From Diprion similis (lineage: Eukaryota; Arthropoda; Insecta; Hymenoptera; Diprionidae): a stretch of 64,000 nucleotides of DNA. Location of the stretch: positions 4,967,501 to 5,031,500 of the forward strand of contig NC_060106.1 of the NCBI RefSeq assembly GCF_021155765.1. The letters are read 5' to 3'. The notes under the pieces were generated by a model, which ran no database searches, had not been told where the DNA came from, and was given only the letters and a program-made list of their open reading frames with translations. Both the position numbers and the translations under genes were made by a program. How positions within the stretch are numbered: the stretch's first letter is position 1; each line of letters opens with the position of its first letter. This document shows, piece by piece, positions 1-13,172 of this stretch.

Positions 1-1
1 A

Positions 2-3000
2 TTCGCCGATTTTGAGTTATGTTATGTCGGAGCTATGGTTCCAGTGAAATCAACCAAAGAGTACGAACATCAGGAGCTCGTTTGTGTCCTATTTTCGGAA
101 ACACTTCAAAGAGCCCTCGAACGAGGTCTGTTGAGGCAGGCGGATGTAGACAACTACGAACCGGCTCTGATGTTCACGATACCGCGATTGGCGATCGTTT
201 CTGGCTTATTAGCGCCTCCAGGAGGGCCGTTGTGCTTGAATTCGGCCGATACTTTGAGCGAGATGTTCAGACCGTTTAGAGTGAGTATGAATTCTACAAA
301 TAATGCTTATACATTTCATTTTGAATAACTGGATCTTCATCGGAAGAGAGGAATGGACTGATTCATTTAATTACAGTGTAATTTTTTCCGTTCAATTTAC
401 AGACCTTGCTTTTGAAAATAAGAGAACTACTCTGGACATTGAACAACCGGGAGTTGTACATGCTGGAGAAATTGCTTTGCTCGAACGAAGAACCGTCAGC
501 GCCGTTGACGCAAGGGACGAAATCAATTTGCCAAGATTTTCCTGACCTCGAGGAATTTGTACATAATTTTTATACGGGGTATCCAAATTGTAAAGAGTTC
601 ATTGTTGATTTTTATACTGTGACGAAAAATACTGGGAACAATATGGACGAAGTGGCGAACGACGCTGTTCAAATAATTGACGAAGACTGTAATAATATGA
701 CTGATACACGTGATACCAACAACGTAGATGTATCGAGTTTGGAGTACAGATCTCAAAATGATAAGAGTAAGCAGTGTTGTAAGAATGAAACAATAATAAA
801 TACAAGGCCTGAAAACTTAATCTTGTCAGTGGATGGTGAGGAAAGTCATCACGGTGTTGGTCGTAATGCGATAACCGAGGCTAATGCTGTGATTCATAGT
901 CAAGACAAAGAAACTGCGCGTATACTAAGGATACTGGGAGAGAATGGTGAAAATTCAGGAAGATCGATCAGATCGTGTAAAGAGGACGAACAGAGTTCTC
1001 GCAGCTGTGAAATAGTTGAGTTGAGTTCAGTAAATATCGTTCCTAGGCAAGAAGACTTAAATAGCACAGTTGATAGTCTGAACAATTCGGGACAGAGTGA
1101 TAATAATCCAGGTATAAATACTCATAATTTGGATGCAGAAAGCGAGGGGAGTTCGACTAGCAGCGCGGCACCACTCTCTGTAAATAACTTATCAAAAGAA
1201 GAGAGCAGGCGAGACAGCTTGCAGAATGACGAAAGCTATTTAAACCCTGATATCTCTGAAATCTTGGGAACGTCGGAAAGTAACGAAGTTTTGCAAACGC
1301 AATATCTACTTAACCAGGTGTCGCATGAAAACAACGTTACTGGTGACGGAATGCATGTACAAAATTCTCTGCCTGACATCGAATCGAAAAAGCTGATATC
1401 CGAGGCTAATAAAACACTGTCTAATTTATTGTCGGATGGCGAATGTCCAAATGAGATCTCTGAACAAACTGACTCTGGTATATGCACTGTGATATCGTCT
1501 GAAAACACAAGTCTCTATGACAAAAGTCCCGAAGAGAAGAGAACCTTCCCACGTGATGCTGAACACAATTGCGAAGATGATGAGGAGGATATTGAAGAAA
1601 ATACAAGCTACTCTTGTTCCAAAATAAATTCGCCAAAACGAAAGAATTCTAACATATCAGAAAATTCTTGCGTTTGTAGCCTGCGAAGCTCAAAGACTGT
1701 TACTTCATTGGATAGTTCGATTGAAGTCCATGCTTTAAGTTCAAACGGTTTAGATAGCGCTAAAAACATTCCAAAGATATCTTCGAATTTTGATGGTACG
1801 AACGAAGAATTTGTTGGTTTAGCTTATGGTAATGGTCAGATATCTGTTTGCGAAGCAAATCAAACCAGCTTTCAGATAAACTATTCTGAAAATTGGGAGA
1901 ATTTGAATCTTAACATTGACGCGTCGACATCGCGAAAAGAATTCTGGAGTGACTTGAAGTGTGAAAATTGTCCATCAACATCGCAGAAGATAGACGTGAT
2001 TGGTAATAAGATAGAAAAGTATGCCCAGGACAAAATCGCAATCAAAAAATTAAAAGAAGACAAACAGAGGAGGAGATACTTGAGAAAGTATGAAAGACGG
2101 GGGATCAGGAAAGAACATGATGATACTGCAAAGGTTTGCAGAAGCGTGCAAAATTTACAAGTGCCTACAAGTACGGAAAGTTCAAGGTCAAATTCCACGG
2201 ATCGAAGTTTAAATCCAAGACTGACAAGTTTCGGTGCCACGTTACATCCAAGTCAAAATACACGACAAATGCCGAATTTTGGTAGTCACAGTCCGCATAT
2301 GAGTCCACGTTTGCAACATTTTGAAACGCGAAGTGTGCACAGCTGTCTTCAGTACACAACGTCATATGTGCAAAAGCTGCACAGAAATTCGTCGCTGCAA
2401 AACAGAAAGCTCTTAGATCACCGAAGATCGAGATCGGAACAGTTGGCTAGGATGAAAAAAAGGGACTTGGGGAAAAGAGATAAGCATGACAAGCACATGG
2501 GAGCCGGGACCGACAATGCTAGCAATATTAAGAAGAAACTTACGACAAAAGAAACTACAAGCTTAATTAACGATGGCTTAGGTCGCAGAACAGATAAAAA
2601 TGGTTTACCAACTGAGCCTGTACAAACTACGTCCGAAAGTGGTCATCATTTTCAACCGCAAAGTTCAAGAGAAGTTTTCTCTACCAATGGAAATTCCCAA
2701 AGAGCAACAAGGCTGGTTAACCCTGCGGTTGTCGCCAGAGCACATCCTACTAGCCTCGAAATAGTTTTGGTACAGAGAAAAGACATTGGGTCGAGTTCGA
2801 GCTGTTCCAGCTACTGCGATTCCAGCTCAGAAACAAGCGAGTTTCAAAGCGATTGTCAGGATGATGAGGAAATCGCACTTGCTATGCAAGCCGCTGAAAT
2901 TGCAAACAGAAACCAAATCAGAGCGAAATTCAGGTATGGTTCACATTTTTTTACCTATCAAAGTACCGATTAATGCGTGATTCAAGAAAGAATTGGAAAA

Positions 3001-3825
3001 TCAACAATAACCAAACCCATTCAAGTTGATCCCAAGTTATTGAAAATCAGTAATTAATTAAACATAAAATTATTATTGAAAACAACTTGGTAACTATCGA
3101 AGATGAAAAGTTTAATGTAAAGTACAGATTTCTCCCCGATAATTGATTCCTGTTATTGCCATGTTTGATTTTTCAGATCGTCTGAGGATTTGGTCCATCG
3201 GTTGTTTGTATGCATCGCAGGAGTAGCCGATCAGTTGCAAACAAACTTTGCCTCAGACTTGAGAAACATCTTGAAGTGCGTATTCCTCATGAACAGTAGT
3301 CAGACGCCAGATGAGATAGAGCCTGTGAAGGCTGAAAGTTTCGATTCCTCTACTCAACCAGACGCTGCTCCAATAGAGACTGAAGAAAGAAGCAATCCGG
3401 AGCAGGAAATTCCAGATGATCAAAACGAATTGAACGAAACAACACCAACGAACGAAAGAAGTACGATAAAGACTTTTCAGACCCCCTTTTTGCCCGTCAA
3501 ATTAATTCATCCGTCACTCTGTATGTCTCGATTCTGTTTAACAGTATCGCCAATAACTGAGCGTGGGGAAGAATGTGTGGAGCGTGCCCCGGCCTGGATA
3601 CCGGATCAAGATGCTCCAAGATGTATGGCCTGTCATGCAGCTTTCACCGTAGTGAGACGTAGGCACCATTGCAGAAATTGTGGTAAAGTATTTTGTGGCC
3701 GGTGTAGTAACAACAACGTACCGCTACCCCGATATGGTCATACAAAACCAGTAAGAGTTTGCAATCGATGTTTTCTTTACCAAGTAACACCGTTCACTGT
3801 ATCAGAGGTAGCGATTACAAGCTGA
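2..3825 (+). CDS. LST2: Lateral signaling target protein 2 (LST2/ZFYVE28-like), 3' part
   Basis: Partial at the left edge. Coding exons are 2-280 (open to the left), 403-2933 and 3177-3825 (TGA). All borders are GT/AG and the joined frame of 1,152 codons plus stop stays open (Arg codon split AG/A at the last junction). The first exon carries the conserved N-terminal LST2 region ([43 protein letters not shown]), which runs into [13 protein letters not shown]. The middle, about 800 residues, is Ser/Asn/Glu-rich and looks disordered. The last exon holds a FYVE zinc finger at 3595-3780: the WIPD start, RRHHCR basic motif, four Cys pairs (CMAC, CRNC, CGRC, CNRC) and an RVC motif. FYVE domains bind PI3P on early endosomes; LST2 proteins restrain EGFR signalling by promoting receptor degradation (family knowledge). 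The fast-diverging middle is usual for the family. The start codon lies outside the window. Confidence 0.95.
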
Positions 3826-6800
3826 ATGCCTCAGAAAATATATTCAAGAAGAATGCAATCATTAGGCAAAGCTTACGTTGAATTTAAAATGAAAATCCTG
3901 TGTATTACAATATCTGCTACGTAATTGCAGCCGTTTTTCGCTACATTATTATATTATATAAAGTTCATACGTTGCTTACGTGCGTCGTTAGAGCAACAGA
4001 CTGCTTAAATTTATTCAAAGTATAAGTGAATGGCCTTGAGCTAAATAAAAAAATCTGAATAAGGATTGGAATTAAAATCAGTTCACGAAACCAGAGATTG
4101 TGTACAGTAAAGCTTTGACCAAGGTTTCGAAAAACTTATTGACTCTGAATCCAGCAAAATCTGGTGATCGAACGAGTGTGGATTTTTAAATCTTAGGAAC
4201 CTTGAATTTTGTTTTTTGTTTCATTTTTATCCTATTCTTTTCAGTTCAGAACTTTTTCAATTGAATTATGCGTTGTAATCAGACACACAAAAGTTAAAGA
4301 TTCAGGCGTTTTGCAATAAAACGAAAAGTGATAGAGTGAAAAAATTGAGTCAGAAAGTGGCCAGTGTAAAGTCAAATTTCATAATACACTTAATCTATAG
4401 ATTTGCATTCATCTGCAAGTAACCTGAGCTAACTGAACTTAATTTCTTATATTCTTGTAATTTGATCTTAACATTAAAGCAAACCAGATTTTTTATAATT
4501 TAACTCGTTGATTAACAACTATTACCGTGTATCAACAGAAAACAAAAACACCATATTTTTTATTCTTTTCAATTTATCTTCTGCTTAAAACGTTAATAAA
4601 AAATTAGTTCATTTACTCGGTTGTCCAATGGACAATCTTAATGTAAACATAGCTCGATTGATATATGCTGATTTGTGAAAATATGCAAAATACGAGTATG
4701 ATATATTGTGTAAAATGAATACTGTGTAAATAGTAAAACGTGTCTATACGTGATTATGATAAATTCTTGTTTTTTTTTACCATTTTACAGAGTGATAGTT
4801 GAAATCTTATTTTACGGTTAGTACTTTCGGATAATTTGAACAGAAAGGATTCGACTAATTGACTGTAACGAAAATATAAATATATGTAACTTAGTTTAGC
4901 CGGTGAAGACAATATAGATTGATTGTAAACATAGATAGTGGCTTAAAACGTTATACAATAAAATAATAATTAATCATCAAAATATATATGTATGTTCAAA
5001 AAAGCGCATGGGCGATGAAAAACGAGGTGCAATAATAATATCCAACTTTTCAAGATCAACTGCCGACTGCGTTATGTGAAACTTTCCTCTAATTATCTGT
5101 ACTTCTTTTTCTTAGTGGAGAAAAAAAAAAAAAAAATGAGGAACCAGCGAATTAGATTTCTTGTGCTGTAACAAGTGTATGAGTATAATTATAAATTTCT
5201 ACCCTTACTGCGACAAGTTCACCATAGCGCAGACTCTCAGTCTGCAATTAAAAAAATCTGTTTCAATTTTCGAACGTAACTGAAAAGTTTATATGTATAA
5301 ATTCAATACTGAGTTACAAATTAGTAGAGCACTGATCGATATACTGTAAAAATATTATTTTTCTTCCACATTAGAATAATTACAGGCATCAGATATTTAC
5401 CTAATTAACAACTTACGCTTCTCTTTCACATAATTTACGTCGTATTATTGCTTCGCTTTGACAATGAAGTAAAGATACTCGTGGAATATTGTCTCTCAAC
5501 ATTCAAGTGATGACTTACTAGAGTTTCTAAAGGTTATATATGAAACTAATTTTTCGAGATATACATAGATGTAAAGTTTTATTACAAATAACTCAATCGA
5601 AGTTGACTCACATAATATTTCCAACCATTCCTACTTTGATAGAACAGTGTTCAAACAAAAATTCTGTATTTGGAACGCGGTTCAAATACATATTACATAC
5701 ACTTTCAAATCTTTGAAATCTCAATGAAAATTTCGTAACACTAATTCTTACGATATAAAGTTAAATAAATGTTTTCAAATGCTTTCAAACTTTCTCAAAA
5801 TGTGTTCCAAAAATTATATAATATTTATTTTCATTACCGCGTATCGAGTACGAGATATAATGAAAATAAAGATGTAATAACATTCCTTGTAATTAAAAAA
5901 AAGTAGTGAAATGAGTTCGGTGCGTTTTGCTGAGTGATAAAAATCTACGTCATGAAAATGTGTAGCGAAAATCTTTTTTCCTTGTGACTAAAATGTGATG
6001 CCCAAAAAACTATATGCCGAATAAGGAGATTGTATAGGATCAAAGGAAAATGTATTTTTCACATATTGACGCCTTGTTAGAGAACACCCATGTATTCATT
6101 AATTGAATTAAGTGTAAAAAATTTTATCGTGAAATTAATCATTTTTGCTGAAAAAGAACACTCAAAACAACAACAAAATTAAAAAAGTTGAAAATTGCAT
6201 ACAAAACTATTATATGTATATACAGGTTATATTTAACATTACATTTCCGTTAGAATTATTTTTATATTATCTGTCCAATAGAATCGTTATTGTGTAAGGT
6301 ATACGCATACGTTTTATGCTTTGGCTGACTATGCTCATATAAGATGAAAGCTAAAAATTGAAAAATAAAAAAAGAAATTTCTGAACTCTAAAGGTAATAA
6401 TAGTATAGCGGTCTCAATAATAACAATAATAATATTTTGAAGGATAATAATCGTTTATAAATTTATGACATCGTTTTACAGTTTCTATATAAGCATATTC
6501 ACTGTACCGGCAAAGAAATTGAAAAACAAATAAATTATAGTAATAAGAAAAATATTAATATTAACAATAAGAACATATGTATGTGCGCACGTAAAATAAT
6601 GATTAGTAATATCGTATTGTGAATATGTGTTTGACCAATATTCGATATACTCTGGTTTTGGTTATAAACTTATATAAAAACATCAATGTAAATAAAATTT
6701 GTTATTTAAGACGATCAAAGATTCTTTACGATTTCCTATATACCGTGCCGTTTATTTTTTTATTATACTATAGAATATAACAACAAATAAATCTTCATAC

Positions 6801-7193
6801 ATATTTAACTAAAATTTGTCCCAAATTCGTTCTAAATCTCTCGATATTGATTCTGTGACCCTGTTAACACAGATAACCATATATAGGAACCCTACAAATT
6901 CCTATATCTATTCATTGCCATGGATGCGGATCAACAAAGTGCCATACCACCACACTCCGCGTCTGTGTAACAATCCAAATACCTTTGCAAGGGACATTTT
7001 CTTGTGCCACATTCGTCAAGAGTAGCCGGGCTCCAATGACAATGGAGAAGAAGAAAAGAAATTGCTTCATCCAGCACACGTACTGTCGATAATGCCAGGA
7101 TTTTGAAAAAAAAACACAATCATTAACTCAAGAAAAGTTTGATCATTTTTCAGAAAAAAAAAATTCATAACACCCCGAAGCTAATCACAAAGC
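3826..7193. other. LST2 3' UTR / intergenic, AT-rich
   Basis: No convincing coding region in about 3.4 kb. The stretch is very AT-rich, with many AATAAA-like hexamers and short A/T runs. The first part must be LST2 3' UTR; the last part must hold the CFAP58 promoter. I see no GC-rich promoter block. The short reading frames here lack any recognisable motif. Confidence 0.6.
6691..6696 (+). terminator. candidate distal poly(A) signal for LST2
   Basis: A canonical AATAAA followed by a T/GT-containing stretch (TTTGTTATTT). It is one of several possible signals downstream of the LST2 stop; using it would give a 3' UTR of about 2.9 kb. Earlier AATAAA hexamers near 4046 and 4958 are alternatives. 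Confidence 0.3.
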
Positions 7194-10100
7194 ATGATGG
7201 AGATGGAAATATCCAGTGAAGTTGGAAAGGTAAGTTCCGCCTGCTCTTCTTTATTGTTTCTTTTGTTTTTACATTAGTAATGTCACGGTTTGACACTCTC
7301 GGATCATATCTCGTGTGATGTAACGTATATAATGAGATCTGTGTCAGTTTTTTCATACAAGATTTTACCAGACCCAGTAATAATTGTGTAAAACCTGTTG
7401 TGGAAATGGGAGACGAAGACGATGATGACGGTGAAGAAGAGGGTAGAAAATCGGAGAGAAGACTTACCGGTCCTATGCTTGCGATCTCAAAATTGGCTAA
7501 AGCAGCGCGATGCAGTTTCAACGAAGTTGTCATACTAAGTTTTATGTTTGAAGAGAATTTTTTCGACGCATAATAACTTTTGCCACATTGCCAAAAAATT
7601 GACCAGAACTGTATTTGTTTCAGGATGGCGGAAGCGAAGACGGCGAACGATCTTCGTCCCGAAGTTCCGCAGGAAGTACTTTTTGCGCCTTGGAAGAGGA
7701 TTACGCAAAGGTGAGGGAAATTTTTTATTTTTTATTAGTAACTCTTCGTTAATAATTAATCCGTAATTCACATACGTTGAATTTTATATTCTGTTTCAAG
7801 ATCCTTAAAGAGATGAAAAAGAACACAGCATTGGCAGCCTTCGAGACTGAGTACACAAGATTATTCGACGCATTGTATACGACCCATAGAAACGAACAAC
7901 GTCTAGAAAACGAATGCGAGGACCTTCAGGTAACGGAATAAAAGATCATCTGCAGAAGTTCACTATAGTCAATACGGATTTCCAAATAATGCAGAGTGGC
8001 CACATAACTGGAAAATCTGGAAAACCTGGAAATGTCAGGGAATTTAAAAGGGGTCATGAAAAACCTGGAATTGTCAGGGGATTTTTAATTTGGTCGTGGA
8101 AAAAACTGAAAATGTCACTTTTCTATCATGGGAATTTGAAATGATTTTTTCAGGTAATAAGTTTCCTTTTTTTCAACGAGAAAACAAATTGGCTCAAACT
8201 GACGTTTTTTTTTTTACCTTATATTATACTTCAATTCGGATTGAATTTTGACGGATTATAGAGTTACTAAATTGAACGATTTAGGTTTTAGTAATTTACT
8301 AGAACTGGGAAAACGTCAGGGAAAACTAGGTTTTAGATACTGAAAAAACTGGAAATGTTATGGAATTTTTTCTCACAAATTTGTGGCCAACCTGCAGTGC
8401 GCGGTATAATCAACAAAATTACGTAACTCTCGCCTCGAATTTTCAGGAAGAAATTGATGAGTGCAAAACTCAATTAACTGTTGCGGAAAAACAAGCTGAA
8501 TTATACCGTACGAAAATCGAGGAACTGAAGGAAGACATCGAAAATGCTTTGAAATTAGCGGACGCAGCTCACGGTCGAGAACAAGCGGCTCAGGAAAAGA
8601 TTGCCAGTCTACGTTTGACGGCAAAAAAATTGAGCGATGAGTTGGAACAGAAGAACAGACAACATGGGATGGAAGAAAAGTTAGTTAATTAAATATGAAA
8701 AATTTTCAAGTCAGTAATTAACTTTTTGATTCCTGTATTTTTAACCATTTTCATCCTCCGACCGATATTATACGATGAATGCTGCAGAGGCACGGCAATC
8801 AGCAAGCAGAAGGAAGGTCTGCTTAAAGAGCGTGAAAAAATGCTGGTTGAGATCGACGGATTGCGCCAACGTATCGCGAATGCTGTAACAGTGAACGAGG
8901 AACTCGAAAGAAAGAACAGCTTGGTCGATCACAAGATGTTAGAGCTCCAGGACACTATAGAAACGCAGACTAATGATTTCTCGAAGGAACGCACTGCGAG
9001 AGAACGAGCCGAACAGACTATTCTGGACTTGCAAGAGGAATTGAGATTGAAGAATGTTGATTTGCAGGTATGTGAAGGAAACACGTTTAGACGCCGATTC
9101 TTGGCGATGGGTTAATTGGTAATTCGTTTTGATAGTTGAAACGTATTTTGGCTGATTTGGATTCTTAAAAAAATTTTAGAACACGACCAACATGTTGAAA
9201 AACTGTACCGCAAATGTGGCCAAACTTGAAAGCACGGTGAAAGAACAAAAACTTGCGGCTGAAAAACTGCAGAAGCAAATTGAACAATTCATGGTTAAAA
9301 GATTGAACGCTCAGGCTGAGATTGATAACCTGAACACGCAGCTGGACGAAATGAGTAAAGAGAATATCGAAAGAATTAAAAAAATAAAGGCCGTAGATCT
9401 GGAGAACAACAGGTTTGATCAATTAACGAATTACGGACTACAGTAGCTATAGTTTGAAAAATTCTTATTGGCTGTGAATCACTTTTCGGCATATTTATGT
9501 GACGGCAAGTCTTTGTATAACAACAGGTTGGTCAGCGAACTTGAGAAGTTGAAGTCCCAAAAAGAGGGTGCAGAAAAAAAGCTGTTCAAAGCTGAGTCTG
9601 GCAAGGCGAAGTTGGAAGCTGAATTGCACAAAGCAAAATCTGTGATGCAATCAATGGAAGCGGACATGGACAGGTGGATAAAGAAATCTGACAGTGATAA
9701 GAGAGCTCTGGAAGTGATGCGTCGAGAGAAGGACTTGAAGAATAAGGCCTTGACGACCGCGAGGTCGAACTTGAAGAAACAGGGCCTGTTGCTAAAAGTG
9801 CAGGAGCAGGCGAAAATAAAGTTGGAATCGGAGATCAAAGAATGCGTGACCAATAATCAGGCGTTAAAAAAGACTGAACAGTATCTGGAAAAGGAACGGG
9901 ACAAGTACATCATAGAGGTTCAAGAATTGGCTCAAAAAGTTGAGAATCAAATCGATTTGGTCAAAACAAAGCAGATGGAGATATTTGATTACAAGAAACG
10001 TTTGGCCGAGGCCGAAACCAAGTTCAGGCAACAACAGAACTTATTCGAAGCCGTACGTGCTGACAGAAATACTTGCAGCAAATCTCTGATCGAGGCACAG

Positions 10101-10221
10101 GACGAAGTGCTTGACTTGAAGCAGAAATTGAAAATCATGAGCAATCAAATTGAGCAGCTCAAAGAAGAGATTTCCACCAAAGAGTCTAACCTGATCAAAG
10201 AAGAATTCCGTAAGTCATCCG

Positions 10222-10258
<37 letters not shown>

Positions 10259-11672
10259 TTTTTACTAATTAGTAGACACGATTTGTAAGAAATTCACAAC
10301 TGCTTCTTGCCTTACATTGGTGTTAAGTGCTCGGAAAAGCAGAGAAAGAGAAGGACGCCCTGAAAGTGGAACTGCAGACGGCTCACAAAGACATATCAAC
10401 TTTACGACACGAGATTGAGGAACGAAAATTGGAGGAAAAAAGACTGAGGCGGACGCTCCAAACTGCAGAGAACGATTTGGCTCGGCACAAGAAAGAAATT
10501 GAAATGATAATGAACGAGCGGGATATTCTCGGCACTCAGTTGGTCAGGCGAAACGATGAACTGAGCCTTCAATACAGTAGATTGAAAATTTTCCAAAGTA
10601 CTATTCGGAGAGGGGACGCTCAGTACGCCCAGAGATTAGAAGACATAAGATTACTAAAACTAGAAGTCAAGAAATTGAGAACTGAAAAAGCCCTTCTCTC
10701 CAAGAGTATTATGAACGTCAGCGATTTGAGACAAGAAATATTTCACTTGGATAGAGATTTGACTCGAGAAAAGCTGAAGGTCATGGCTCTGGAAGAGGAA
10801 GTACAAAACCCATTGAACATTCACAGGTGGCGAAAATTGGAGGTACGAAATTCGTCATTTCCTTACCATTGGATTTATTGGAAAGATCTGATTGTTTCAG
10901 CTTTTTCTAAGTATGTCAATATTATCACAGCTAACAAATTCATGAAAAAATTGTTCGATCGAGTGTTTTAGTGTAGATAAATTGAATGAAATCGGAACTC
11001 AATTCGTGGACTCCTAACTGATTACATTTCATTCCCTCAGGGCTCCGATCCGGAGACGTACGAACTCTTGTCGAAAATTCAAATACTACAAAAACGCGTG
11101 CTAAAAATGTGCGCAGCGATGATTCAGAAGGAGAAAAAGATAAAGGAAGGTGAAAAACTGTACATGAATTTACGAGCCGTTTTATCTAAACAACCAGGTC
11201 CTGAGGTGATAATTAGCTTGCAGAAAACGCAAAAGGCACTGCGAGAAAGAGGAAAGAAGATGAAGGTAACCCGTGCAAAATAGTCAATATTACCTTGCGA
11301 AATGTAACGTAATTTCAAAGACATAATGAATTACTTTCGCCAGTATTCCCGTTTCGTTGAAATAAAATATTATTTTTATTGCATTGTTCGCAGTGTCTCA
11401 TCGCGGAATTGAACATGAGTGAGTCACAGGTAAACGAGTACAAATTTGACCTTGAAAGAATGAACTCGGAAATGTGCTCGTTAAAGAATAAACTTTACGT
11501 TCAAAAGAAGAAAGAGCAACGAACCAACGAAGCAAAAATCATCGATCTATCCGAACCGATTTTACCCCCGGTTCCTATTTGTCACAAAAAGTTTTGCGGT
11601 GGCGGTTTCAACATGACCGTTCCAACGCCGCGAAACTGTTACGCGATAGAATCTGCTAATTTTTATAAATAA
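7194..11672 (+). CDS. CFAP58: Cilia- and flagella-associated protein 58 (CFAP58/CCDC147-like)
   Basis: Ten coding exons: 7194-7229, 7624-7710, 7801-7929, 8447-8679, 8788-9067, 9180-9412, 9527-10209, 10328-10842, 11041-11265 and 11394-11672 (TAA). All have GT donors and AG acceptors and compatible phases, giving 899 aa against about 870 for vertebrate CFAP58. The protein is almost entirely charged heptad-like coiled coil. Diagnostic segments are the block NPLNIHRWRKLEGSDPETYE across the 10842/11041 junction, then KIQILQKRVL and SKQPGPEV, which match the conserved C-terminal CFAP58 core. Family role: axonemal/mid-piece protein needed for sperm flagella, so testis-biased expression is expected. 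The start was chosen at 7194 because that short exon ends in phase 0 (GAAGTTGGAAAG then GTAAGT) and joins the acidic second exon; the first exon is the least certain. A transposon-like repeat sits in intron 3. Confidence 0.93.
7407..7460 (+). other. acidic in-frame stretch in CFAP58 intron 1
   Basis: An ATG opens a frame of Asp/Glu-rich codons (MGDEDDDDGEEEG) in the first intron. It could be part of an alternative 5' exon. I could not find a donor here that joins in phase to the next exon, so it is left out of the main model. Confidence 0.15.
7991..8395. mobile_element. MITE-like element in CFAP58 intron 3
   Basis: About 405 bp lying between exons 7801-7929 and 8447-8679. The ends form an imperfect terminal inverted repeat: left GCAGAGTGGCCACATAACT and right, read in reverse complement, GCAGGTTGGCCACAAATTT. 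The body contains repeated blocks of the type AAAACCTGGAAATGTCAGGG at both ends. No coding capacity. Similar Lys/Gly-looking CTGGAAA...GTCAGGG repeats are widespread in animal genomes (from memory, not searched). No clear target-site duplication was seen. Confidence 0.7.
10225..10255. repeat. (TC)n microsatellite
   Basis: A run of CT dinucleotides directly after the exon 7 donor in the CFAP58 intron (10210-10327). Confidence 0.9.
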
Positions 11673-12452
11673 TAACCGCAACGAGATAAATCTCAGCAAA
11701 GAAAACGATCGTGGTGTTGGATATGCAACAACTTTATCCATCGACCGGAAAGCGTGAAACGCAATTTTTACGCTCTTATCACGCTTGTCGCAGCATTCGC
11801 GTTCTAGCGATACCAACTTGTATATAAACATTATATCGTGTATACTGTAAGAAAAAAAAAATAATAAATCATATTTAGATATGATTTATCAACGAATACG
11901 GTGGAGTTATTGGTGGGTCTGAGATCAACTCGCAACGAGGGTTTCTCATGACCGAAAAATAAAAAATCACTCTTCGAGTAGTTCGAGTAGTCTTCGTCAC
12001 GACCATGAATGGCGCTATTGAGCAATACACGTGATCCTGCGCCTTGAACGTGGCTGCAGCTGTTGTCGATAAATACAGTCATCGGGATTATCCAGAAGAA
12101 ATCAAGGTAAATAAATGGTACAACTAGTCAGTTATTTTCTCCGTTAAAATACACCAAAGCTACCCGGTATTAACAAAACATCATTTGCTACGCAGATACG
12201 ACGCTCTGTCAGCAGTTGCTGTAACTCGAAGGTCACACGTACACTCCTGATAACCCCGCTTATCTCTGCAATGGCGGGAAATTCGAATTAGATTTTTAAT
12301 TGCTAATAACTTGAGGCATCGGATTTTTCGATTACTTTATCGCAGACTCACAGCCAACCGTTTTCTTCCTACAAATAATATTTTTCTTTCAATACTCATT
12401 TGTGATAATGAAACTCCACTTTCACGCAACAATGGGGAATTATATTTTTCAG
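11673..12452. other. CFAP58-CutC intergenic region
   Basis: A 780-bp gap. An AATAAA at 11863-11868 is a plausible CFAP58 poly(A) signal. The rest probably holds the CutC promoter and 5' UTR. A TTATATTTTTCAG acceptor-like sequence ends at 12452, right before the CutC start, so a 5' UTR intron is possible. Confidence 0.5.
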
Positions 12453-13172
12453 ATGGAGATCTGCATCGACAGCTTAGAGTCGGCCCAAAATGCAGTAAGG
12501 GGTGGAGCCATGCGACTGGAAGTATGTTCAGCTCTTTCGGACGGTGGACTAACACCAACTCCTGGCTTCGTTAAGGCTCTCCGTAAAATGACGAGCATTC
12601 CTTTGTATGCGATGCTCCGAATTCGAGGTGGTAATTTCGTTTACACCCCCGAAGAGATTGAGGCTATGCTGTACGATTTGGAATTATTGAAAACCGTCGG
12701 CGTGGACGGTTTCGTCTTCGGCGCGTTAACGTTCGAAAGAAAAATCGATAGCGAAACGAATAAAAAAATTGTTGACGCGGCGTCGCCACTGCCTGTAACT
12801 TTCCACAGAGCCTTTGACGAGGTCGATTCCAATCCGCAGTTAGCTGCCCGACTCATATCTCAGCTCGGATTCAAGCGGATTCTAACTTCCGGACAGAAAA
12901 ATTCTGCCGAAGAAGGCTTGGACCTTATTAAAAGTCTCGCTTCCGCGGCTTCACCTGGCTTCACGATAATGCCAGGAGCTGGAATAACTCCGGATAATAT
13001 TAGAAAAATCAAAAGCGAATCAATGTGCAATGAATTCCACGCCTCGGCCAGAAAACCGAAGACTGAATTTGGTACCAAACACAAAATGGGATCTGAGAAG
13101 GACTCAAACTCATTCATGGTCGCTGACGAAGAGACAGTCCGGCAGTTGGTTCTTGTTGTGAATAGAGCTTAA
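12453..13172 (+). CDS. CUTC: Copper homeostasis protein CutC homologue
   Basis: An uninterrupted CDS of 239 aa plus TAA. CutC proteins are TIM-barrel fold proteins of about 240-270 aa linked to copper handling; human CUTC binds Cu(I), but its enzymatic role is unsettled. Visible family motifs are the start MEICIDSLESAQNAV, GGAMRLEVCSALSDGGLTP, MLRIRGGNFVY, VTFHRAFDE, RILTSGQ, IMPGAGI and FHASAR. I chose ATG 12453 because it gives exactly the usual CutC N-terminus and follows a T-rich AG acceptor-like site. An in-frame extension to ATG 12432 or 12402 is possible but would add an unconserved leader. No signal peptide or membrane segment, so cytosolic/nuclear. Confidence 0.95.
   Translation: MEICIDSLESAQNAVRGGAMRLEVCSALSDGGLTPTPGFVKALRKMTSIPLYAMLRIRGGNFVYTPEEIEAMLYDLELLKTVGVDGFVFGALTFERKIDSETNKKIVDAASPLPVTFHRAFDEVDSNPQLAARLISQLGFKRILTSGQKNSAEEGLDLIKSLASAASPGFTIMPGAGITPDNIRKIKSESMCNEFHASARKPKTEFGTKHKMGSEKDSNSFMVADEETVRQLVLVVNRA

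Noticed and set aside
1881..2240. Minus-strand open frame of 119 codons inside LST2
   Set aside because: Antisense of the conserved-phase LST2 exon; no motif of its own.
7165..7533. Minus-strand open frame of 122 codons with a serine run
   Set aside because: It is the complement of the acidic GAC/GAT/GAA-rich part of CFAP58 intron 1; the serine run is a shadow of those codons and no family motif is seen.
9479..9853. Minus-strand open frame of 124 codons inside CFAP58
   Set aside because: Antisense shadow of the strongly coding coiled-coil exon 9527-10209.
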